Shown here piece after piece: positions 19,131-25,837 of a stretch of 33,006 nucleotides of DNA (its first letter is position 1; each line of letters begins with the position of its first letter). A program made the position numbers and the translations under genes. Source of the DNA: Gammaproteobacteria bacterium (GTDB lineage Bacteria > Pseudomonadota > Gammaproteobacteria > Steroidobacterales > Steroidobacteraceae); assembly GCA_010027845.1 (NCBI GenBank), contig RGUL01000021.1, positions 1 through 33,006 of the forward strand, read 5' to 3'. Under the pieces are notes generated by a model, which searched no databases, was not told the DNA's origin, and was given only the letters and a program-made list of their open reading frames with translations.

Positions 19131-20695
19131 GTTACGCCACCCGTCGAAGTCGCAGCGAAAGCCGCACGCACGACACTGCGATCGCTGAAATCGCGACGCT
19201 CGTCGCCGACGAGCTGATATGACTCATGGCCTTTACCGGCGATCAAAACGATGTCGTCGGCAGCTGCACCGTCGAGTGCGACTCGGATCGCGGTCGCACG
19301 ATCGTGCACCACCTGCGCGGCGTGCGACGCCGGCAAGCCCGCGACGATATCGGCCGCAATCGCCGCCGGTGATTCTCCACGCGGATTATCGTCAGTGATG
19401 ACGAGATCGTCGGCGAGCTCCGCGGCAATACGGCCCATCTCCGGGCGCTTACCGCGATCACGCTCACCGCCGCAGCCGAACACGACTCGCAAGCGGCCAC
19501 GGCAGTGACCGCGGGCGGCGCGCAAGGCTTTGCCGAGCGCATCGGGAGTGTGCGCGTAATCGACGATCGCGAGCGGTCGGCCGGGCGCGCTGATCAATTC
19601 CATGCGACCGGGCGGCGCCGCGACATCGGCGAGTGCGGCGACGGCACGGGCGCGCTCGAAACCGAGCGCCTCGAGCACCCCGATCGCAACGAGTACGTTC
19701 TCGACGTTGAAGTCGCCGAGCAGCGGCACGTCGAAGGCGATCGACTGCATACCGTCGCGTAAGCGAATTCTTTGACCACGCGCCGTCGCCTGCACCGCCT
19801 CGGCGTGCAACACGTGCACGTTCGCGTGGCGACCCGCCAGACGCTGCGCCTCGGCCAGACCCGCATCGCGAGCGATCAACCAAGTCGGCATTCGCGCGAC
19901 CTGCCGCTCGGCCAATTGCAGACCGAACGCGTCGTCGACGTTGACAACACACGAGGCGAGCTCGGGCATCGCGAACAAACGCGCTTTCGCTGCGCCGTAA
20001 GCGGCCATGGTGCCGTGGTAATCGAGGTGATCGCGGGTGAGATTCGTGAATGCTGCGACGCGAAAATTCACGGCATCGACGCGGTGCTGATCGAGCGCAT
20101 GCGACGACACTTCCATCGCGACGCACTGCGCACCACCGGCGCGCACGGCAGCGAGTTGACGCTGCACCGTGACGGCATCGGCTGTCGTGTATTCACCGGC
20201 GATCACACTGTCCGGCGGCTCGCCGACGCCTAGCGTGCCCATGTAGGCACAACGGGATCCCGCAGCCTGCAAAGCGCTGGCGACGAGCCACGCGGTGGTG
20301 GTTTTGCCGTTGGTACCGGTGATGCCGGCGATTTGCAACTGACGCGACGGTGCGGCGAAGAAACGATCGGCGATGCGACTCGCCTGCGCGGAAAGTTCGG
20401 GCACGGCAATCAATTCGACCGCTGCGGAGGCGCGAAGTTGCGCGATCAGCGCGGTGTCGATATCGGCCGTGGGTTCGTAGGCGATGGCACGTGCGCCGCG
20501 TGCGATCGCTTCGCCGGCGCTACGCAAGCCGTGCGTACGACGACCGCGGCAGGCGAGAAACAATGCGCCACGACCCAGCGTGCGACTATCGAGCCCGATA
20601 TCTTTGATCGAAGTTTCGCTGCTGATGGCGTCGATCGTCGCGGCAGACACCAATCCCTCGAGCAGCGCAGCGAGCGGCCGCGCGGCCGACGTCAT
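19127..20695 (-). CDS. murE: UDP-MurNAc-L-Ala-D-Glu--meso-diaminopimelate ligase MurE
   Basis: A 522-residue Mur ligase that adds the third stem residue. The P-loop is [10 protein letters not shown] (124-133), and the carbamylated lysine lies in AYGAAKARLF. The substrate motif is DNPR (about residues 436-439, in TDDNPRGES), which marks enzymes specific for meso-diaminopimelate rather than lysine, so the cell should have Gram-negative type peptidoglycan. The ATG at 20695 overlaps the ftsI stop codon as ATGA. It is slightly longer than E. coli MurE (495), with the excess spread through the N-terminal domain. Confidence 0.98.
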   Translation of the reverse strand: MTSAARPLAALLEGLVSAATIDAISSETSIKDIGLDSRTLGRGALFLACRGRRTHGLRSAGEAIARGARAIAYEPTADIDTALIAQLRASAAVELIAVPELSAQASRIADRFFAAPSRQLQIAGITGTNGKTTTAWLVASALQAAGSRCAYMGTLGVGEPPDSVIAGEYTTADAVTVQRQLAAVRAGGAQCVAMEVSSHALDQHRVDAVNFRVAAFTNLTRDHLDYHGTMAAYGAAKARLFAMPELASCVVNVDDAFGLQLAERQVARMPTWLIARDAGLAEAQRLAGRHANVHVLHAEAVQATARGQRIRLRDGMQSIAFDVPLLGDFNVENVLVAIGVLEALGFERARAVAALADVAAPPGRMELISAPGRPLAIVDYAHTPDALGKALRAARGHCRGRLRVVFGCGGERDRGKRPEMGRIAAELADDLVITDDNPRGESPAAIAADIVAGLPASHAAQVVHDRATAIRVALDGAAADDIVLIAGKGHESYQLVGDERRDFSDRSVVRAAFAATSTGGVT

Positions 20696-22569
20696 CGACG
20701 CGCTCCGGCGTTCGCACGCTGCGCGACCGTGGTCGACGGCGGCAAGTCGACGGGCGGCGGATCCTCGGGCATCGGACTCGCGGGCATTTCGTCGCGTGTC
20801 TGTTCGAGTGGCGCATCCGGCGCGACGGCCATCAAACGCAGCGCACCGCCCATAATTCCCGCGAACACCGGCGCCGAAACGTCACCACCGTAATACAGAC
20901 CAGCGCTCGGCTCGTCGATCACGACAACCGTCGCAAGCCGTGGATTCGTCGCCGGCGCGACGCCGGCGAACACGGCGAGATAGCGGTTGGTCGAATAGCC
21001 GCCGATGCTGGATTTCCAGGCCGTGCCGGTTTTGCCCGCGACGCGATAACCGGCGATCGAAGCGCGCTTACCCGTGCCGATGTTCGACACGACCGACTCG
21101 AGCATGTGCACGACATCGCGACTCACTTGCTCGGGCAACACGCGCTCGCCCGGCACGGGATGATCGACTTTGACGAACGTGATCGGCCGCGAGATACCAC
21201 CGGCGCCTAAGGTCGCGTACGCATGCGCAAGTTGCAGCGGCGTCACCGACAAACCGTAACCGTAGGCGACGGTCGCGGTGGTGATCGGCCGCCAGCGCGA
21301 ATAGTTGGTGAGCAAGCCGGCGGACTCACCAGGATAACCACTGGTCGTCACCTGCCCGAAACCGAGTTTCGACAAGGTCGAATAGATGCGCTCGGGACCG
21401 AGATTGAGCGCGATGTGCGTCATGCCGACGTTAGAACTTTTGGCGAGTACGGTGGCCAAATCAACCGCGCCGAGATTGTGGTGATCTTCGATCACTTTCA
21501 AACCGACTTTGATCATGCCGGGCGAGGTGTCGATCACGCTCGACGCGTTATAAAGACCGGAGGCGAGACCCGCGGCGACGACGAACGGTTTGATCGACGA
21601 GCCCGGTTCGACAAGATCGGTGGCCGCGCGATTTTTGTAGCCTGCAGGTTTCAACTGTTCGCGATCGTTCGGATTGAACGTCGGTTGATTGACCATCGCG
21701 AGCACTTCGCCGGTGGTGACGTCGATCACGACCGCCGAACCGGAACGCGCACGGTTAGCTTGAATCGCCGCCTTCAACTCGCGATAGGCGAGATATTGGA
21801 TACGCATATCGACCGACAGCAGCATGTCGCGACCCGGTCGCACCGGACGAATGCTCTCGACGTCTTGGACGATGCGCCCGAGATTATCTTGGATGACGCG
21901 CTTCGCACCGTCTTCGCCCGCGAGCCAATGATCGTAGGCGAGTTCGAGCCCTTCTTGACCACCGTCGTCGACGTTGGTGAAGCCAAGCACGTGCCCGGTC
22001 ACTTCGCCGGCCGGATAGTAACGACGATATTCGCGCGTCAGATGCACGCCCGGCAAATCGAGTTTGCGGACGCGCTCGGCTTCGGCGGGCTGCAAGTGCC
22101 GCGCGACGTACAAAAATTGCCGTTCGGCGTTACTCGTGATGCGATTGGCGAGATCGACCGGATCGCGCTTGACGGTCTCGGCGAGTTGCGGGATGCGATC
22201 GGCGGCTTGCAGCAATTCTTTGGGGGACACCCAAACGGAATCGACCGGCGTGCTCACTGCGAGTGGTTCGCCGAAGCGATCTTTGACGGCGCCGCGATGC
22301 GCGACGATCGACGCGACACGACTGAAACGCTGATCACCCTGCCCGATCAAAAACGAACTTTCGACGAATTGCAGCGTCACAGCCTTCCACACGAGCACGC
22401 CGGCACCGATCGCCATCGCCGCGCCGAGCAAACCGGAACGCAGGCGGAACGAGGGTTGCGGCGCATCGGGCTTACGCGTCAAACCGGCGCGCTCGACGCG
22501 CTCCGCACGTGCACTGCGCGTGCCGCGCTTCGCGTTACCACCGAACGGCCAATTGAACGGCAATTTCAC
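20692..22569 (-). CDS. ftsI: Septal transpeptidase FtsI (PBP3)
   Basis: A 625-residue class B penicillin-binding protein that cross-links septal peptidoglycan and pairs with FtsW. After a basic cytoplasmic tail there is one membrane segment (about 45-65), the non-catalytic pedestal domain, and the transpeptidase domain with S324-S-I-K327 (EPGSSIKPF), S378-S-N380 and K513-T-G. The start is GTG at 22569 in a GTGA overlap with ftsL; open frame continues upstream within ftsL but is not FtsI-like. The C-terminus carries a proline-rich tail (PMPEDPPPVDLPP) beyond the catalytic domain, of unknown role. Confidence 0.98.
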   Translation of the reverse strand: MKLPFNWPFGGNAKRGTRSARAERVERAGLTRKPDAPQPSFRLRSGLLGAAMAIGAGVLVWKAVTLQFVESSFLIGQGDQRFSRVASIVAHRGAVKDRFGEPLAVSTPVDSVWVSPKELLQAADRIPQLAETVKRDPVDLANRITSNAERQFLYVARHLQPAEAERVRKLDLPGVHLTREYRRYYPAGEVTGHVLGFTNVDDGGQEGLELAYDHWLAGEDGAKRVIQDNLGRIVQDVESIRPVRPGRDMLLSVDMRIQYLAYRELKAAIQANRARSGSAVVIDVTTGEVLAMVNQPTFNPNDREQLKPAGYKNRAATDLVEPGSSIKPFVVAAGLASGLYNASSVIDTSPGMIKVGLKVIEDHHNLGAVDLATVLAKSSNVGMTHIALNLGPERIYSTLSKLGFGQVTTSGYPGESAGLLTNYSRWRPITTATVAYGYGLSVTPLQLAHAYATLGAGGISRPITFVKVDHPVPGERVLPEQVSRDVVHMLESVVSNIGTGKRASIAGYRVAGKTGTAWKSSIGGYSTNRYLAVFAGVAPATNPRLATVVVIDEPSAGLYYGGDVSAPVFAGIMGGALRLMAVAPDAPLEQTRDEMPASPMPEDPPPVDLPPSTTVAQRANAGARR

Positions 22570-22859
22570 GGCGCCACCACCTCGATTTGGGCCGGCGGTG
22601 GGATGTGCATGTGCAAGTTGGTGGCAGCGAGATTTTCGACGAACGCATGCGTCGACCACGCGCTCTGCTCGAGTTGCAATTGACCCCACTCGATTTCGAG
22701 GCGATCACGCTCAGCGTTCTTTTTCTCGAGCTCGACGAACAACTCGCGCGAGCGGTGTTTGACGTAGATCGCGCCGGCTGCGGAACCGAGCGCCGCCAAC
22801 CACAACACCGGCAACAACAACGCGAGGACTCGGCCGTCGATCTTGCGCAGCGCGTTCAT
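22566..22859 (-). CDS. ftsL: Cell division protein FtsL
   Basis: A 97-residue bitopic protein. A short basic N-terminus is followed by one membrane segment (about 11-32) and a periplasmic coiled coil (about 36-65, with ELFVELEKKNAERDRLEIEW). FtsL forms the FtsQLB complex that activates FtsWI. Sequence is poorly conserved in this family, so position between rsmH and ftsI, size and topology carry the call. The ATG at 22859 makes an ATGA overlap with the rsmH stop. Confidence 0.94.
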   Translation of the reverse strand: MNALRKIDGRVLALLLPVLWLAALGSAAGAIYVKHRSRELFVELEKKNAERDRLEIEWGQLQLEQSAWSTHAFVENLAATNLHMHIPPPAQIEVVAP

Positions 22860-23797
22860 CGTGATGCCTCCGACAAGCGCTCCGCGCAGCGCAACACCGC
22901 GCTGCGCGCCCGCGGATTACGTTCGATTTCCGCTGCACTCGCGCGCCGCTTGCGCCCCACCTCGCGCATCGTCGGCCGCGCGGCAGGCGGGATCACCGGC
23001 AGACCCGCGAACACCGGATCGACACTGGTCTTGCTGCGGATGAATCGTTTGACCATACGATCCTCGAGCGAATGGAAGCTGATCACGGCGAGTCGCCCGC
23101 CGGGAGCGAGCACGTCGAAGGCCGCTTCGAGACCGGCGCGCAATTGACCGAGTTCGTCGTTCACGTACATGCGCAGCGCTTGAAAGGCGCGCGTCGCCGG
23201 ATGTTTACCGTCGTGCGTACGCACGGCACGCCGCACGATCTCGGCCAGTTGCGCCGTGCGCGTGATCGGCTCGTCGGCGCGCGCGGCGACGATGGCGCGC
23301 GCGATGCGTCCCGCAAAACGTTCCTCACCGAGTTCGGCGATCACGGTACGCAACTCCCGTTCGTCGGCTCGCGCCACGAACTCGGCGGCAGACTCGCCGC
23401 GCGTCGGATCCATACGCATGTCGAGCGGACCGTCTTTTTGGAAACTGAAGCCGCGCTCGGCGACATCGAGCTGCGGCGAGGAGACGCCGAGATCGAGCAG
23501 CACGCCAGCGACCGCGCGCTCACCGCCGCACTCGCGCACGACCGCAGCCAGAGAGGCGAAATCCGCGTGTACGATTTGCAGGCGCGAGTCGTGCGCGTAG
23601 CGCGCGCGGCCTGCCGCGACCGCAACGGGATCGCGATCGAGCGCGAGCACACGGCCCGTCGGTCCGACGGCTTGCAACAAACGTTCAGTGTGTCCCCCGC
23701 GTCCAAAAGTCCCGTCGACATAAAACCCACCCGAAATCGGTGCCAACACGTCGAGCACCTCCTCGACGAGCACCGGCACGTGCTCCTCGCCGATCAC
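22856..23797 (-). CDS. rsmH: 16S rRNA (cytosine-1402-N4)-methyltransferase RsmH
   Basis: A 313-residue SAM-dependent methyltransferase (formerly MraW) that methylates C1402 of 16S rRNA in the decoding centre. It has HVPVLVEEVLDVL at the N-terminus, the SAM-binding YVDGTFGRGGHT (26-37), GVLLDLGVSSPQLD, and the C-terminal ISFHSLEDRMVKRFI. The start is GTG at 23797, which makes a GTGA overlap with the mraZ stop and gives exactly the E. coli length. The open frame continues 20 codons upstream through mraZ from a TTG, but that part is not family-like. Confidence 0.97.
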   Translation of the reverse strand: MIGEEHVPVLVEEVLDVLAPISGGFYVDGTFGRGGHTERLLQAVGPTGRVLALDRDPVAVAAGRARYAHDSRLQIVHADFASLAAVVRECGGERAVAGVLLDLGVSSPQLDVAERGFSFQKDGPLDMRMDPTRGESAAEFVARADERELRTVIAELGEERFAGRIARAIVAARADEPITRTAQLAEIVRRAVRTHDGKHPATRAFQALRMYVNDELGQLRAGLEAAFDVLAPGGRLAVISFHSLEDRMVKRFIRSKTSVDPVFAGLPVIPPAARPTMREVGRKRRASAAEIERNPRARSAVLRCAERLSEASR

Positions 23798-24246
23798 AAC
23801 GACAACGACTGCAACTCCGTCGGCAGTTCGGTCGCGCTCTCCTCGCTCTTCAACCAATAGTCACGCCGCTCGTTCCAGCGCGCTTCGTCCCACAATTCCA
23901 AGCGATTGCCTTGGCCGATCAACATCGCGTGGCGCGCAAGACCGGCGAACTCGCGCAGCTCGGGCGTCAAAAGTAGACGGCCTTGTGCATCGAGATCGAT
24001 CTCGGTCGCATGACCGACCATCAATCTTTGAAGTCGGCGCGAACGCTCGTTCAAAGAAGACAACGACATCAATTTGCGCTCGATCTGTTCCCAATCGGGC
24101 AAGGGGTAGATCAAAAGACAGTGGTCGCGATCGACGGTGACGACGAGCTGACCTTCGCTGCGCTCGAGCGCGCGTTGGCGCTGCCGGGTGGGCAACACCA
24201 TCCGGCCTTTTTCATCGAGCGTGACTTTGCTGGCACCGCGAAACAT
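23794..24246 (-). CDS. mraZ: Transcriptional regulator MraZ
   Basis: A 150-residue protein with two SpoVT/AbrB-type half-domains, one with LDEKGRMVLPTRQR (about 10-23) and one with DLDAQGRLLLTPELREF. MraZ forms ring-shaped oligomers and represses its own promoter, and with it the dcw operon. It is first in the run, and its upstream region carries four matching boxes at 10-bp steps, which fits self-regulation. ATG at 24246 has only a weak Shine-Dalgarno (TAAG). The gene ends in a GTGA overlap with rsmH. Confidence 0.97.
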   Translation of the reverse strand: MFRGASKVTLDEKGRMVLPTRQRQRALERSEGQLVVTVDRDHCLLIYPLPDWEQIERKLMSLSSLNERSRRLQRLMVGHATEIDLDAQGRLLLTPELREFAGLARHAMLIGQGNRLELWDEARWNERRDYWLKSEESATELPTELQSLSL

Positions 24247-24269
24247 GACTTACGAGCGGGCGTAACTTC

Positions 24270-24304
24270 GCCCATTTCGCCCCACTTTCCACCACTTGGC
24301 ACCA
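24270..24304 (-). promoter_or_regulatory. MraZ operator: four boxes with 10-bp period
   Basis: On the minus strand four pentamers occur at exact 10-base steps: TGGTG (24300-24304), TGGTG (24290-24294), TGGGG (24280-24284) and TGGGC (24270-24274), each separated by 5 bases. MraZ of E. coli binds TGGGN repeats with N5 spacers, so this is a near-textbook target. The first box touches the -10 element and the others cover the predicted start and early leader, which fits repression by blocking RNA polymerase. Confidence 0.85.
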
Positions 24305-24333
24305 CTATAGGAATTCGATGGTTGTGGTGTCAA
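24304..24333 (-). promoter_or_regulatory. Promoter of mraZ (Pmra), sigma-70 type
   Basis: On the minus strand a perfect TTGACA (24328-24333) is followed by an 18-base spacer and TATAGT (24304-24309). The predicted start is near 24297, giving a leader of about 50 bases to the mraZ ATG. It is the clearest promoter in the window, and no comparable one is seen inside the run before ftsA, so it probably drives most of the dcw operon. Confidence 0.8.
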
Positions 24334-24369
24334 CGCCTCAATGGGAAAAATTTATCGTCCAGCCAACAA

Positions 24370-24383
24370 CTTACGCGCGTAAG
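24370..24383. repeat. Perfect 14-bp palindrome upstream of Pmra
   Basis: CTTACGCGCGTAAG is a perfect palindrome centred about 43 bp upstream of the mraZ -35 box, near position -80. It has the size and symmetry of a dimeric regulator site but matches no operator I can name. It lies in the stretch 24334-24472, which holds no gene; besides the hairpin at 24446-24466 I see nothing else certain there. Confidence 0.45.
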
Positions 24384-24445
24384 CGCACGTCGTCGAGGGC
24401 TCGAATCGAACAAACTTGCAGGGGTTTCAGATACTTGCCGAAATA

Positions 24446-24466
24446 TGCTCAATGGGGACTTGAGCA
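24446..24466 (-). terminator. Hairpin after rnpB, possible terminator
   Basis: On the minus strand TGCTCAA and TTGAGCA form a 7-bp stem around a 7-base loop, starting six bases after the last helix of rnpB. Only TATTT follows, so the U-tract is poor. It may end the rnpB transcript or mark the processing border of the precursor. Confidence 0.45.
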
Positions 24467-24472
24467 GAGAAC

Positions 24473-24853
24473 GGGGAGTCGGCCGATAAGCCGGGTTCTG
24501 TCGAGGGTGATCATTCCTCTGCGACGCCCGTCACCGAACGCCTGTAGCAGCCTACCCGGAAGTCACGCTCGGACACGGCGCTGCGAGTTTCCCCGCGACT
24601 TCCCTATTTGGCCTTGCTCCCGATGGGGTTTGCCGTGCCACGCCCGTTACCGGCCGCGCGGTGCGCTCTTACCGCACCATTTCACCCTTACCCGCCGGCG
24701 TTTCCCGAGGGAAAAACCTGCGCAGGCGGTATCTTTCTGTTGCACTTTCCGTGGGCTCGCGCCCCCCAGGCGTTACCTGGCATCGTGTCCGAAGGAGCCC
24801 GGACTTTCCTCCACATTTCGTGAGAAACGCAGCGATCACCTGGCCGACTCCCC
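24473..24853 (-). ncRNA. rnpB: RNase P RNA (bacterial class A)
   Basis: This is the catalytic RNA of RNase P, which trims the 5' leader of tRNA precursors. On the minus strand the 5' part carries the hallmark GAGGAAAGTCCGGGCTC (24795-24811), the middle has GGGTGAAATGGTGCGGTAAG (complement of about 24669-24688), and the 3' part has AGAACCCGGCTTATCGG. The ends GGGGAGTCGGCC and GGCCGACTCCCC pair as a 12-bp P1 helix and set the borders, about 381 nt, normal for class A. It lies between rsmI and mraZ, as I recall for Pseudomonas. End positions may be off by a few bases. Confidence 0.97.
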
Positions 24854-24858
24854 AGCGC

Positions 24859-24887
24859 AAGATACGCGCCCATGGACCTCGAAACAA
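24859..24887 (-). promoter_or_regulatory. Promoter of rnpB
   Basis: On the minus strand TTGTTT (24882-24887), a 17-base spacer and TATCTT (24859-24864) stand just upstream of the predicted 5' end at 24853. A GC-rich discriminator (GCGCTG) follows the -10, as in growth-rate or stringently controlled stable RNA promoters. It lies between the rsmI stop codon and rnpB. Confidence 0.6.
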
Positions 24888-24904
24888 TGCAGGCGGCCGC
24901 GCCG

Positions 24905-25780
24905 TCAGTCGTCGGACTTGCCGAGGCGCACGGCGAGCGCGTACGCCTCCTCCCGAGTGCACCCGGTGGCCGCAGCGGCGAGCGCCGCCGCCTTGGAGGC
25001 AGGCAATTGCGCGAGCGCAGCGCGCAGCAGGCGCAGCAAGGCGTCGCGTCGCACCGCCTCGTCCGCCGTCGCGGGCTCGGGTTCGTCGGCGCCCGCGATC
25101 ACGAGCGTGATTTCACCACGCTCGAAGTCGGGCTCGGCCGCGGCGCGTGCCGCGAGCTCACCGAGTGTTCCGCGATAGGTGGTTTCGAATACTTTGGTGA
25201 GTTCGCGCGCAACGGCGGCACGGCGCTGCGCACCGAGCACTGCCGCACAATCGGCGAGGCTCGCCGCGATGCGGTGCGGCGATTCGAAATAGACCAGCGT
25301 TCGCGTTTCGTGCGCGAGCAACGCCAGGCGCGCGCGTCGTTCGGCAGATTTAGCCGGCAAAAAACCTTCGAAACAGAATCGATCGGTCGCGATCCCGGCG
25401 ACGCTGAGCGCCGCGGCGATCGCGGTCGGACCCGGAATCGCACGCACCTCGATCCCTGCGGCAGCGGCCCGGCGCACGAGATCGAAGCCGGGGTCCGACA
25501 ACAACGGCGTGCCGGCGTCGCTCACGAGCGCGATTACCGCACCGCCCGCGAGGCGCGCGAGCAAATCATCGCCGCGCTCGCGCTCGTTGTGCGCGTGCAG
25601 CGACACGATCGGCTTAGCGATGCCGAGCGTGGCGAGCAACTGTCCGGTGCGACGCGTGTCCTCGGCTGCGATCAGATCGGCGGCGGCGAGCGATTCGCGC
25701 ACGCGTGGCGCCAGATCGCCGAGATTACCGATCGGCGTCGCCACCACGTCGAGGCGTCCCTGCGCAGCCACTATAATCAT
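24905..25780 (-). CDS. rsmI: 16S rRNA (cytidine-1402-2'-O)-methyltransferase RsmI
   Basis: A 291-residue tetrapyrrole-methylase-fold enzyme that 2'-O-methylates C1402 of 16S rRNA, the same base modified by RsmH nearby. It has VATPIGNLGDL near the N-terminus (TPIGNLGD at 15-22), AAEDTRRT, VSDAGTPLLSDPG (SDAGTP 86-91) and the IPGPTAI motif. The ATG at 25780 gives the N-terminus normal for the family; another ATG at 25807 would add nine residues, and the frame is open beyond it without family sequence. The gene is divergent from lpoA across 57 bp. E. coli RsmI has 286 residues. Confidence 0.96.
   Translation of the reverse strand: MIIVAAQGRLDVVATPIGNLGDLAPRVRESLAAADLIAAEDTRRTGQLLATLGIAKPIVSLHAHNERERGDDLLARLAGGAVIALVSDAGTPLLSDPGFDLVRRAAAAGIEVRAIPGPTAIAAALSVAGIATDRFCFEGFLPAKSAERRARLALLAHETRTLVYFESPHRIAASLADCAAVLGAQRRAAVARELTKVFETTYRGTLGELAARAAAEPDFERGEITLVIAGADEPEPATADEAVRRDALLRLLRAALAQLPASKAAALAAAATGCTREEAYALAVRLGKSDD
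25772..25777 (+). promoter_or_regulatory. Candidate lpoA promoter -10 element
   Basis: A perfect TATAAT lies on the plus strand 60 bases before the lpoA ATG, next to and partly overlapping the start of rsmI on the other strand. The hexamer 17 bases upstream (TCGAGG) is a weak -35. Predicted transcription would begin near 25784. Confidence 0.5.
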
Positions 25781-25837
25781 GCTCCAGCGATCGAATCGGA
25801 CGGGCATCGTGCCCGGCGACGCGAGGCTATTCAATCC

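Noticed and set aside
21223-22683. Plus-strand frame of 486 codons
   Set aside because: Shadow of ftsI; no recognisable domain and His/Arg/Asp-rich composition.
24399-24415. tRNA T-arm-like hairpin (minus strand, GTTTG stem and TTCGATT loop)
   Set aside because: No matching acceptor stem, D-arm or anticodon arm within the expected distance, and no CCA; probably chance.
24872-25837. In-frame extension of lpoA by more than 300 codons upstream
   Set aside because: It is antisense to rsmI, has no family sequence, and the lipoprotein signal peptide begins at 25838. Long antisense frames are common in GC-rich genes.
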